A stretch of 64,000 nt of DNA from Colletes latitarsis (GCF_051014445.1 NW_027488366.1:27236001-27300000), one strand, 5' to 3'; positions 26,271 through 38,869 are shown, counted from the stretch's first letter. The notes: a model not told the origin generated them from the letters alone. Program-made: numbers and translations.

Positions 26271-29181
26271 TGATGTGCGTTGTCCTCTAAGATATTGATG
26301 GAAACCCGGTTTAATTGACTGTTTCTGTGTTGTACTTCATTACTACGTGATACCATCCAGAAAAAGCCCAGCATCTAGCCATCAAGTATGAGAAATATGC
26401 GAAAGAATGAGCCTGATGAGAGCAAATCCCAGACCTAACCTAGACCTAACATGCGTTATCCTCTAAAATATTGATCCAAACCAGGTTGAATGGACTGTTT
26501 CAGTGTGGTACCATACTACTACGTGATCCAAACCAGAAAAAACCCAGGATCTGTTCAACAAGTATGTGAAAAACGCGAAAGTATGAGCCTGATGAGGGCA
26601 AATCCCAGACCTATCCCAGACCTAACTTGCGTTGTCCACTAAGATATTGATGGAAACCAGGTTTAATTCACTGTTTCAGTGTGGTCCCACATTACTACGT
26701 GATCCAATCCAGAAAGGGCCCAGGATCTAGCCATGAAGTATGAGAAATATGCGAAAGTATGAGCCTGACGAGAGCAAATCCAAGACCTAACCTAGACCTA
26801 ACATGAATTATTCTCTATAATATTGATCGAAACCTGGTTTAATCGACTGTTTCAGTGTGGTACCACATTACTACGTGATCCAAACCAGAAAAAAACCCAG
26901 GATCTGATCAACGATTATGTCAAGTGTGCGAAAGTATGAGTCTGACGAGGGCAAATCCCAGACCTATCCCAGACCTAACTTGCGATATCCTCTAAAATAT
27001 TGATCGAAACCAGGTTTAATGGACTGTCTCAGAGTGGCACCACTTTACTACGTGATCCAAAGCTGGAAAAACCCTCGATCAGGCCAACATGTATGTTAAA
27101 ACTGCGAAAGTATGACCCTGATGAGGGCAAATCCCAGGCCTAACCTACACCTAATATGCGTTGTCCTCTAAAATATTGATGGAAACCAGGTTTAATTGAC
27201 TGTTTCAGTGTTGTTCTTCATTACTACGTTATGCAATCCAGAAAAAGCCCACGATCTAGCCATCAAGTATGAGAAATATGCGAAACAATGAGCCTGAAAA
27301 GAGCAAATACCAGACCTAACCTAGACCTAACATGAATTAGTCTCTAAAATACTGATCGAAACCAGGTTTAATTGACTGTCTCAGTGTGGTCCCACATTAC
27401 TACGTGATCCAAACCAGAAAAAACCCAGGATCCGTTCAACAAGCATGTGAAGAATGCGAAAGTATGAGTCTGATGTGTGAAAATCCCTGGCCTAACCTAG
27501 ACCTAACATGCGTTACCCTCAAAAATATTGATCGAAACCTGGTTTAATCGACTGTTTCAGTGTGGTACCACATTACTATGTGATCAAAACCAGAAACAGC
27601 CCAGGATCTAGCCATGAAGTATGAGAAATATGCGAAAGTATGAGCCTGATGAGGGCAAATCCTAGACCTAACCCAAACCTAACATGCGTTATCCTCTAAA
27701 ATATTTATCAAGACCAGGTTTAATTGAATGTTTCAGTGTGGTACCACATTACTACGTGATCCAATCCAGAAATAGCCCAGGATCTAGCCATGAAGTATGA
27801 GAAATATGCGAAAGTATGAGCCTGACGAGAGCAAATCCTAGACCTAACCCAGACCTAAGATGGGTTATCCTCTAAAATATTTATCAAGCCCAGGTTTAAT
27901 TGAATGTTTCAGTGTGGTACCGCATTACTACGTGATGTAATCCAGAAAAAGCCCAGGATCTAGCCATGAAGTTTGAGAAATATGCGAAAGAATGAGCCTG
28001 ATGAGGGCAAATCCTAGAGCTAACCCAGACCTAACATGCGTTATCCTCAAAAAAAAAAATCGCAACCAGGTTTAATGGACTGTTTCAGTGTGGTACCACA
28101 CTACTACGTGATCCAAACCAGAAAAAACCCAGGATCTGTTCAACAAGTATGTGAAAAACGCGAAAGTATGAGTCTGATGAGGTCAAATTCCAGACCTATC
28201 CCAGACTTAACTTGTGTTATCCTCTAAAATATTGATCGAAACCGGGTCTAATCGACTGTTTCAGCGTGGTACCACATTACTACGTGATCCAAACCAGAAA
28301 AAGCCCAGCATCTAGCCATCAAGTATGAGAAATATGCGAAAGAATGAGCCTGATGAGAGCAAATCCCAGACCTAACCTAGACCTAACATGTATTATTCTC
28401 AAAAATATTGATCGAAACCTGGTTTAATTGACTGTTTCAGTGTGGTCCCACATTACTACGTGATCCAAACCAGAAAAAACCCAGGATCCGTACAACAAGT
28501 ATGCGAAGAATGCGAAAGTATGAGCCTGATGAGTGAAAATCCCAGGCCTAACCTAGACCTAACATGCGTTATCCTCAAAAATATTGATCGAAACCTGGTA
28601 TAATCGACTGTTTCAGTGTGGTACCACATTACTATGTGATCCAAACCAGAAAATAACCTAGGATCTGTTCAACGAGTATGTGAAGTGTGCGAAAGTATGA
28701 GTCTGATGAGTGAAATTCCCAGACCTAACCTAGACCTAACATGCGTTATCCTCTAAAATATTGATCCAAACCAGGTTTAATGGACTGTTTCAGTGTGGTA
28801 CCACACTACTACGTGATCCAAACCAGAAAAAACCCAGGATCTGTTCAAAAAGTATGTGAAAAACGCGAAAGTATGAGCCTGATGAGGGCAAATCCAAGAC
28901 CTATCCCAGACCTAACTTGCGTTGTCCTCTAAGAGTTTGATGGAAACCAGGTTTAATTGACTGTTTCAGTGTGGTACCACATTACTACGTGATCTAATCC
29001 AGAAATAGCCCAGGATCTAGCCATGAAGCATGAGAAATATGCGGAAGTATGAACCTGACAAGGGCAAATCCTAGACCTAACCCAGACCTAACATGCGTTA
29101 TCCTCTAAAATATTTATCAAGACCAGGTTTAATTGAATGTTTCAGTGTGGTACCACATTACTATGTGATCCAAACCAGAAA
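25660..29181 (+). repeat. Tandem duplication Q, unit 1 (3,522 bp)
   Basis: Twenty monomers plus 2 bp. Sites match at +3,522 across the unit: the GGTTGAATGG monomers near 26,132, TGTCCACTAAG at 26,633, A11 at 28,049 and CCAGCATCTAGCC near 28,306. The first about 40 bp of the two units do not agree well, so the left edge could lie as far right as 25,700. Confidence 0.8.
26550..29180 (+). repeat. Block N, copy 2
   Basis: Second copy of 13,998-16,628. Its right edge is the junction of the 3,522-bp tandem duplication. A third, partial copy lies in the second unit of that duplication. Confidence 0.85.
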
Positions 29182-32100
29182 AAACCCAGGATCTGTTCAA
29201 CAAGTATGTGAAAAACGCGAAAGTATGAGTCTGATGAGTGAAAATCCCAGACCTAACCTAGACCTAACATGCGTTATCCTCTAAAATATTGATCCAAACC
29301 AGGTTTAATGGACTGTTTCAGTGTGGTACCACACTACTACGTGATCGAAATCAGAAAAAACCCAGGATCTGTTCAACAAGTATGTGAAAAACGCAAAAGT
29401 ATGAGTCTGATGAGTGAAAATCCCAGGGCTAACCTAGACCTAACATGCCTTCTCCTCTAAAATATTGATCGAAACCAGGTTTAATCGACTGTTTCAGTGT
29501 GGTACCACATTACTACGTGATCCAAACCATAAAAAACCCAGGATCCGTTCAACAAGTATGTGAAGAATGCGAAAGTATGAGTCTGATGAGTGAAAATCCC
29601 AGACCTAACCTAGACCTAACATGCGTTATCCTCTAAAATATTGATCCAAACCAGGTTGAATGGACTGTTTCAGTGTGGTACCATACTACTACGTGATCCA
29701 AACCAGAAAAAACCCAGGATCTGTTCAACATGTATGTGAAAAACGCGAAAGTATGAGCCTGATGAGGGCAAATCCCAGACCTATCCCAGACCTGATGTGC
29801 GTTGTCCTCTAAGATATTGATGGAAACCCGGTTTAATTGACTGTTTCTGTGTTGTACTTCATTACTACGTGATACCATCCAGAAAAAGCCCAGCATCTAG
29901 CCATCAAGTATGAGAAATATGCGAAAGAATGAGCCTGATGAGAGCAAATCCCAGACCTAACCTAGACCTAACATGCGTTATCCTCTAAAATATTGATCCA
30001 AACCAGGTTGAATGGACTGTTTCAGTGTGGTACCATACTACTACGTGATCCAAACCAGAAAAAACCCAGGATCTGTTCAACAAGTATGTGAAAAACGCGA
30101 AAGTATGAGCCTGATGAGGGCAAATCCCAGACCTATCCCAGACCTAACTTGCGTTGTCCACTAAGATATTGATGGAAACCAGGTTTAATTCACTGTTTCA
30201 GTGTGGTCCCACATTACTACGTGATCCAATCCAGAAAGGGCCCAGGATCTAGCCATGAAGTATGAGAAATATGCGAAAGTATGAGCCTGACGAGAGCAAA
30301 TCCAAGACCTAACCTAGACCTAACATGAATTATTCTCTATAATATTGATCGAAACCTGGTTTAATCGACTGTTTCAGTGTGGTACCACATTACTACGTGA
30401 TCCAAACCAGAAAAAAACCCAGGATCTGATCAACGATTATGTCAAGTGTGCGAAAGTATGAGTCTGACGAGGGCAAATCCCAGACCTATCCCAGACCTAA
30501 CTTGCGATATCCTCTAAAATATTGATCGAAACCAGGTTTAATGGACTGTCTCAGAGTGGCACCACTTTACTACGTGATCCAAAGCTGGAAAAACCCTCGA
30601 TCAGGCCAACATGTATGTTAAAACTGCGAAAGTATGACCCTGATGAGGGCAAATCCCAGGCCTAACCTACACCTAATATGCGTTGTCCTCTAAAATATTG
30701 ATGGAAACCAGGTTTAATTGACTGTTTCAGTGTTGTTCTTCATTACTACGTTATGCAATCCAGAAAAAGCCCACGATCTAGCCATCAAGTATGAGAAATA
30801 TGCGAAACAATGAGCCTGAAAAGAGCAAATACCAGACCTAACCTAGACCTAACATGAATTAGTCTCTAAAATACTGATCGAAACCAGGTTTAATTGACTG
30901 TCTCAGTGTGGTCCCACATTACTACGTGATCCAAACCAGAAAAAACCCAGGATCCGTTCAACAAGCATGTGAAGAATGCGAAAGTATGAGTCTGATGTGT
31001 GAAAATCCCTGGCCTAACCTAGACCTAACATGCGTTACCCTCAAAAATATTGATCGAAACCTGGTTTAATCGACTGTTTCAGTGTGGTACCACATTACTA
31101 TGTGATCAAAACCAGAAACAGCCCAGGATCTAGCCATGAAGTATGAGAAATATGCGAAAGTATGAGCCTGATGAGGGCAAATCCTAGACCTAACCCAAAC
31201 CTAACATGCGTTATCCTCTAAAATATTTATCAAGACCAGGTTTAATTGAATGTTTCAGTGTGGTACCACATTACTACGTGATCCAATCCAGAAATAGCCC
31301 AGGATCTAGCCATGAAGTATGAGAAATATGCGAAAGTATGAGCCTGACGAGAGCAAATCCTAGACCTAACCCAGACCTAAGATGGGTTATCCTCTAAAAT
31401 ATTTATCAAGCCCAGGTTTAATTGAATGTTTCAGTGTGGTACCGCATTACTACGTGATGTAATCCAGAAAAAGCCCAGGATCTAGCCATGAAGTTTGAGA
31501 AATATGCGAAAGAATGAGCCTGATGAGGGCAAATCCTAGAGCTAACCCAGACCTAACATGCGTTATCCTCAAAAAAAAAAATCGCAACCAGGTTTAATGG
31601 ACTGTTTCAGTGTGGTACCACACTACTACGTGATCCAAACCAGAAAAAACCCAGGATCTGTTCAACAAGTATGTGAAAAACGCGAAAGTATGAGTCTGAT
31701 GAGGTCAAATTCCAGACCTATCCCAGACTTAACTTGTGTTATCCTCTAAAATATTGATCGAAACCGGGTCTAATCGACTGTTTCAGCGTGGTACCACATT
31801 ACTACGTGATCCAAACCAGAAAAAGCCCAGCATCTAGCCATCAAGTATGAGAAATATGCGAAAGAATGAGCCTGATGAGAGCAAATCCCAGACCTAACCT
31901 AGACCTAACATGTATTATTCTCAAAAATATTGATCGAAACCTGGTTTAATTGACTGTTTCAGTGTGGTCCCACATTACTACGTGATCCAAACCAGAAAAA
32001 ACCCAGGATCCGTACAACAAGTATGCGAAGAATGCGAAAGTATGAGCCTGATGAGTGAAAATCCCAGGCCTAACCTAGACCTAACATGCGTTATCCTCAA

Positions 32101-32702
32101 AAATATTGATCGAAACCTGGTATAATCGACTGTTTCAGTGTGGTACCACATTACTATGTGATCCAAACCAGAAAATAACCTAGGATCTGTTCAACGAGTA
32201 TGTGAAGTGTGCGAAAGTATGAGTCTGATGAGTGAAATTCCCAGACCTAACCTAGACCTAACATGCGTTATCCTCTAAAATATTGATCCAAACCAGGTTT
32301 AATGGACTGTTTCAGTGTGGTACCACACTACTACGTGATCCAAACCAGAAAAAACCCAGGATCTGTTCAAAAAGTATGTGAAAAACGCGAAAGTATGAGC
32401 CTGATGAGGGCAAATCCAAGACCTATCCCAGACCTAACTTGCGTTGTCCTCTAAGAGTTTGATGGAAACCAGGTTTAATTGACTGTTTCAGTGTGGTACC
32501 ACATTACTACGTGATCTAATCCAGAAATAGCCCAGGATCTAGCCATGAAGCATGAGAAATATGCGGAAGTATGAACCTGACAAGGGCAAATCCTAGACCT
32601 AACCCAGACCTAACATGCGTTATCCTCTAAAATATTTATCAAGACCAGGTTTAATTGAATGTTTCAGTGTGGTACCACATTACTATGTGATCCAAACCAG
32701 AA
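29182..32702 (+). repeat. Tandem duplication Q, unit 2 (3,522 bp)
   Basis: Second unit. At about 32,702 homology to unit 1 stops in the A-rich segment of a monomer, and the sequence continues as a copy of 17,510 onward (offset 15,192), which is what flanked the ancestral unit. Confidence 0.8.
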
Positions 32703-34153
32703 AATAACCCAGGATCTGTTCAACGAGTATGTGAAGGGTGCGAAAGTATGAGTCTGACGAGGTCAAATCCCAGACCTATCCCAGACCTAACTTGCGTTAT
32801 CCTCTAAAATATTGATCGAAACCAGGTTTAATGGACTGTTTCAGAGTGGCACCACTTTACTACGTGATCCAAAGCTGGAAAAACCCTCGATCAGGCCAAC
32901 ATGTATGTTAAAACTGCGAAAGTATGACCCTGATGAGGGCAAATCCCAGGCCTAACCTACACCTAATATGCGTTGTCCTCTAAAATATTGATGGAAACCA
33001 GGTTTAATTGACTGTTTCAGTGTTGTTCTTCATTACTACGTTATGCAATCCAGAAAAAGCCCACGATCTAGCCATCAAGTATGAGAAATATGCGAAACAA
33101 TGAGCCTGAAAAGAGCAAATACCAGACCTAACCTAGACCTAACATGAATTAGTCTCTAAAATACTGATCGAAACCAGGTTTAATTGACTGTCTCAGTGTG
33201 GTCCCACATTACTACGTGATCCAAACCAGAAAAAACCCAGGATCCGTTCAACAAGCATGTGAAGAATGCGAAAGTATGAGTCTGATGAGTGAAAATCCCT
33301 GGCCTAACCTAGACCTAACATGCGTTACCCTCAAAAATATTGATCGAAACCTGGTTTAATCGACTGTTTCAGTGTGGTACCACATTACTATGTGATCAAA
33401 ACCAGAAACAGCCCAGGATCTAGCCATGAAGTATGAGAAATATGCGAAAGTATGAGCCTGATGAGGGCAAATCCTAGACCTAACCCAAACCTAACATGCG
33501 TTATCCTCTAAAATATTTATCAAGACCAGGTTTAATTGAATGTTTCAGTGTGGTACCACATTACTACGTGATCCAATCCAGAAATAGCCCAGGATCTAGC
33601 CATGAAGTATGAGAAATATGCGAAAGTATGAGCCTGACGAGAGCAAATCCTAGACCTAACCCAGACCTAAGATGGGTTATCCTCTAAAATATTTATCAAG
33701 CCCAGGTTTAATTGAATGTTTCAGTGTGGTACCGCATTACTACGTGATGTAATCCAGAAAAAGCCCAGGATCTAGCCATGAAGTTTGAGAAATATGCGAA
33801 AGAATGAGCCTGATGAGGGCAAATCCTAGAGCTAACCCAGACCTAACATGCGTTATCCTCAAAAAAAAAAATCGCAACCAGGTTTAATGGACTGTTTCAG
33901 TGTGGTACCACACTACTACGTGATCCAAACCAGAAAAAACCCTGGATCTGTTCAACAAGTATGTGAAAAACGCGAAACTGTGAGCCTGATGAGGGCAAAT
34001 CTTAGACCTAACCTTGACCTAACATGCGTTATCCTCTAAGATATTTATCCAGACCAGGTTTCATTGAATGTTTCAGTGTGGTACCACTTTACTACGTGAT
34101 CCAATCCAGAAATAGCCCTGGAGCTAGCCATGAAGTATGAGAAATATGCGAAA
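32703..34153 (+). repeat. Copy of 17,511-18,961 (offset 15,192 bp)
   Basis: Markers match at a constant 15,192 bp: GAAGGGTGCG at 17,541 and 32,733, A11 at 18,669 and 33,861, and GCGAAACTGTGAG. It ends inside a monomer where GCGAAAGTAAGAGCC is replaced by GCGAAAGAATGAGCC. Part of it also matches 22,553-23,8xx. Confidence 0.85.
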
Positions 34154-35120
34154 GAATGAGCCTGATGAGAGCAAATCCCAGACCTAACCTAGACCTAACA
34201 TGAATTATTCTCTAATATATTGATCGAAACCAGGTTTAGTTGACCGTTTCAGTGTGGCCCCACATTACTGCGTGATCCAAACCAGAAAAAACCCAGGATC
34301 CGTTCAACAAGTGTGTGAAGAATGCGAAAGTATGAGTCTGATGAGTGAAAATCCCCGGCCTAACCTAGACCTAACATGCGTTATCCTCAAAAATATTGAT
34401 CGAAACCAGGTTTAATCGACTGTTTCAGTGTGGTACCACACTACTACGTGACCCAATCCAGAAAAAACCCAGGATCTGTTCAACAAGTATGAGAAGAACG
34501 CAAAAGTATGAGCCTGATGAGGGAAAATCCCAGACCTATCCCAGAGCTAACTTGCGTTATCCTCAAAAATATTGATCGAAACCAGGTTTAATCGACTGTT
34601 TCAGTGTGGTACCGCACTACTACGTGACCCAATCCAGAAAAAACCCAGGATCCGTTCAACAAGTATGAGAAGAATGCGAAAGTATGAGTCTGATGAGTGA
34701 AAATCCCAGGCCTAACCTAGACCTAACATGCGTTATCCTCAAAAATATTGATCGAAACCTGGTTTAATCGACTGTTTCAGTGTGGTACCACATTACTATG
34801 CGATCCAAACCAGAAGATAACCCAGGAGCTGTTCAACGAGTATGTGAAAAACGCGAAAGTATGAGCCTGATGTGGGCAAATCCCAGACCTATCCCAGACC
34901 TAACTTGCGTTGTCCTCTAAGATATTGATGGAATCCAGGTTTAATTGACTGTTTCAGTGTTGTACTTCATTACTATGTGATGCAATCCAGAAAAAGGCCA
35001 GGATCTAGCCATCAAGTATGAGAAATATGCGAAAGAATGAGCCTGATGAGAGCAAATCCCAGACCTAACCTAGACCTAACATGAATTATTCTCTAAAATA
35101 TTGATCAAAACCAGGTTTAA
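34150..35120 (+). repeat. Block R, copy 1 (offset 2,640 bp)
   Basis: Matches 36,790-37,760 at exactly 15 monomers and 40,667-41,637 through the later duplication. Markers are TTCTCTAATATATTG, GGTTTAGTTGACCG, GTGGCCCCACATTACTGCG and AACCAGAAGATAACCC. Copies 2 and 3 share TTTGGTACCGC and AGGGTCTG, which this copy lacks. Confidence 0.85.
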
Positions 35121-37753
35121 TGGACTGTTTCAGTGTGGTACCACACTACTACGTGATCCAAACCCGAAAAAACCCAGGATCTGTTCAACAAGTATGTGAA
35201 AAACGCGAAAGTATGAGCCTTATGAGTACAAATCCTAGACCTAACCCAGACCTAACATGCGTTATCCTCTGAAATATTTATCAAGACCAAGTTTAATTGA
35301 ATGTTTCAGTGTGGTACTACATTACTACGTGATGCAATCCAGAAAAAGCCCAGGATCTAGCCATGAAGTATGAGAAATATGCGAAAGTATGAGCCTAATG
35401 AGGGCAAGTCCTAGACCTAACCCAAACCTAACATGCGTTATCCTCTAAAATATTTATCAAGACCAGGTTTAATTGAATGTTTCAGTGTGGTACCACATTA
35501 CTACGTGATCGAAACCGGAAAAAACCCAGGATCCGTTCAACAAGTATGCGAAAAACGCTAAACTGTGAGCGTGATGAGGGCAAATCTTAGACCTAACCCA
35601 GACCTAAGATGCGTTATCCTCTAAAATATTTATCCAGACCAGGTTTCATTGAATGTTTCAGTGTGGTACCACTTTACCACGTGATCCAATCCAGAAATAG
35701 CCCAGGATCTAGCCATGAAGTATGAGAAATATGCGAAAGTAAGAGCCTGATGAGGGCAAATCCTAGACCTATCCCAGACCTAACATGCGTTATCCTCAAA
35801 AATATTGATCCAAACCAGGTTTAATGGACTGTTTCAGTGTGGTACCACCTTACTACGTGATCCAAAGCAGAAAAAACCCTCGATCAGGTCAACATGTATG
35901 TTAAAACTGCGAAAGTATGACCCTGATGAGAGCAAATCTCAGGCCTTACCTAGACCTAACTTGCGTTATCCTCTAAAATATTGATCGAAACCAGGTTTAA
36001 TTGACTGTTTCAGCGTGGTACCACATTACTACTTGATACAATCCAGAAACAGCCCAGAATCTAGCCATGAAGTCTGAGAAATATGCGAAAGTATGAGCCT
36101 GATGATGGCAAATCCAAGACCTAACCCAAACCTAACATGAGTTATCCTCTAAAATATTTATCAAGACCAGGTTTAATTGAATGTTTCAGTGTGGTACCAC
36201 ATTACTACGTGAACCAAACCAGAAAAAACCCTGTATCTGTTCAACAAGTATGTGAAGTGTGCGAAAGTATGAGTCTGATGAGGGCAAATCCCAGACCTAT
36301 CCCAGACCTAACATGCGTTATCCTCTAAAATATTTATCAAGACCAGGTTTAATTGATTGTTTCAGTGTGGTCCCACATTATTACGTGATCCAACCAGAAA
36401 AAACCCAGGATCCGTTCAACAAGTATGTGAAGAATGCGAAAGTATGAGTCTGATGAGTGAAAATCCCTGACCTAACCTTGACCTAACATGCGTTATCCTC
36501 TAAAATGTTGATCCAAACCAGGTTTAATGGACTGTTTCAGTGTGGTACCACACTACTACGTGATCCAAACCAGAAAAAACCCTGGATCTGTTCAACAAGT
36601 ATGTGAAAAACGCGAAGGTATGAGCCTGATGTGGGCAAATCCCAGACCTATCCCAGACCTAACTTGCGTTGTCCTCTAAGATATTGATGGAAACCAGGTT
36701 TAATTGACTGTTTCAGTGTTGTACTTCATTACTACGTGATGCAATCCAGAAAACGCCCAGGATCTAGCCATCAAGTATGGGAAATATGCGAAAGAATGAG
36801 CCTGATGAGAGCAAATCCCAGACCTAACCTAGACCTAACATGAATTATTCTCTAATATATTGATCGAAACCAGGTTTAGTTGACCGTTTCAGTGTGGCCC
36901 CACATTACTGCGTGATCCAAACCAGAAAAAACCCAGGATCCGTTCAACAAGTGTGTGAAGAATGCGAAAGTATGAGTCTGATGAGTGAAAATCCCCGGCC
37001 TAACCTAGACCTAACATGCGTTATCCTCAAAAATATTGATCGAAACCAGGTTTAATCGACTGTTTCAGTGTGGTACCACACTACTACGTGACCCAATCCA
37101 GAAAAAACCCAGGGTCTGTTCAACAAGTATGAGAAGAACGCAAAAGTATGAGCCTGATGAGGGAAAATCCCAGACCTATCCCAGAGCTAACTTGCGTTAT
37201 CCTCAAAAATATTGATCGAAACCAGGTTTAATCGACTGTTTCAGTTTGGTACCGCACTACTACGTGACCCAATCCAGAAAAAACCCAGGATCCGTTCAAC
37301 AAGTATGAGAAGAATGCGAAAGTATGAGTCTGATGAGTGAAAATCCCAGGCCTAACCTAGACCTAACATGCGTTATCCTCAAAAATATTGATCGAAACCT
37401 GGTTTAATCGACTGTTTCAGTGTGGTACCACATTACTATGCGATCCAAACCAGAAGATAACCCAGGAGCTGTTCAACGAGTATGTGAAAAACGCGAAAGT
37501 ATGAGCCTGATGTGGGCAAATCCCAGACCTATCCCAGACCTAACTTGCGTTGTCCTCTAAGATATTGATGGAATCCAGGTTTAATTGACTGTTTCAGTGT
37601 TGTACTTCATTACTACGTGATGCAATCCAGAAAAAGGCCAGGATCTAGCCATCAAGTATGAGAAATATGCGAAAGAATGAGCCTGATGAGAGCAAATCCC
37701 AGACCTAACCTAGACCTAACATGAATTATTCTCTAAAATATTGATCAAAACCA

Positions 37754-37929
37754 GGTTTAATTGACTGTTTCAGTGTGGTACCACATTACTACGTGATCCA
37801 AACCAGAAAAAACCCAGGATCCGTTCAACAAGTATGAGAAGAATGCGAAAGTATGAGTCTGATGAGTGAAAATCCCAGGCCTAACCTAGACCTAACATGC
37901 GTTATCCTCAAAAATATTGATCGAAACAT
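37754..37929 (+). repeat. Reference monomer, subtype A
   Basis: Exactly 176 bp. Subtype A has the GGTACC palindrome, then CCAAACCAGAAAAAACCC and a middle reading GATCCGTTCAACAAG or GATCTGTTCAACAAG. It is the commonest form and is found in all domains. Versions ending AGTCTGATGAGTGAAAAT and versions ending AGCCTGATGAGGGCAAAT both occur, so the right-hand part varies independently of the middle. Confidence 0.9.
37774..37785. other. 12-bp perfect palindrome around GGTACC (one example of many)
   Basis: TGTGGTACCACA is its own reverse complement and sits at monomer positions 21-32. It is kept in most A, B and D monomers and lost in C (GTTGTACTTC) and most E monomers (GTGGCATCAC). The GGTACC core is a KpnI/Acc65I site, so digestion should give a 176-bp ladder. 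A symmetric site like this could bind a dimeric protein; that is inference only. Confidence 0.8.
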
Positions 37930-38869
37930 GGTTTAATCGACTATATCAGTGTGGTACCACATTACTATGCGATCCAAACCAGAAAATAACCCAGGATCTG
38001 TTCAACGAGTATGTGAAGTGTGCGAAAGTATGAGCCTGATGAGGGAAAATCCCAGACCTATCCCAGACCTAACTTGCGTTATCCTCAAAAATATTGATCG
38101 AAACCAGGTTTAATCGACTGTTTCAGTGTGGTCCCACATTACTACGTGATCCAAACCAGAAACAATCCAGGATCCGTTCAACAAGTATGTGAAGAATGCG
38201 AAAGTATGAGCCTGATGAGGGCGAATCCAAGACCTAACCCAAACCTAACATGAGTTATCCTCTAAAATATTTATCAAGACCAGGTTTAATTGAATGTTTC
38301 AGTGTGGTACCACATTACTACGTGAACCAAACCAGAAAAAACCCTGTATCTGTTCAACAAGTATGTGAAGTGTGCGAAAGTATGAGTCTGATGAGGGCAA
38401 ATCCCAGACCTATCCCAGACCTAACATGCGTTATCCTCTAAAATATTTATCAAGACCAGGTTTAATTGATTGTTTCAGTGTGGTCCCACATTATTACGTG
38501 ATCCAAACCAGAAAAAACCCAGGATCCGTTCAACAAGTATGTGAAGAATGCGAAAGTATGAGTCTGATGAGTGAAAATCCCAGGCCTAACCTAGACCTAA
38601 CATGCGTTATCCTCAAAAATATTGATCGAAACCTGGTTTAATCGACTGTTTCAGTGTGGTACCACATTACTATGCGATCCAAACCAGAAAATAACCCAGG
38701 ATCTGTTCAACGAGTATGTGAAGTGTGCGAAAGTATGAGTCTGATGAGGGCAAATCCCAGACCTATCCCAGACCTAACATGCGTTATCCTCTAAAATATT
38801 GATCGAAACCAGGTTTAATTGACTGTTTCTGTGTGGTACCACATTACTACGTGATACAATCCAGAAATA

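Larger units (their letters stand above)
21406..26272 (+). repeat. Tandem duplication P, unit 2 (one monomer shorter)
   Basis: Second unit, 4,867 bp. The monomer at about 18,245-18,420 of unit 1 has no counterpart here: at 23,290 the sequence goes straight from one B monomer to the one after next. Predicted end (16,363 + 2 x 5,043 - 176) and observed loss of homology (about 26,270) agree. Confidence 0.85.
8600..34150 (+). repeat. Central-left domain: nested multi-kilobase duplications
   Basis: All monomers. Nearly every part of this 25.5 kb occurs two to four times through overlapping duplications at 352, 882, 3,522, 4,867/5,043, 10,153, 12,552 and 15,192 bp. The least duplicated part is about 11,510-13,990, which carries the dimer repeat at 12,212-12,915 and otherwise single diverged monomers. 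No unique sequence was seen. Confidence 0.85.

Noticed and set aside
37874..37895. Genuine interstitial telomere repeat
   Set aside because: CCTAAC motifs occur only two or three at a time in an 11-bp spacing and are part of the monomer; no tandem run of any telomere unit is present.
37754..37929. CENP-B box
   Set aside because: No segment of the monomer on either strand fits the TTCG....A..CGGG pattern. The closest place, around GATCGAA near the 3' end, lacks the CCCG half on that strand.
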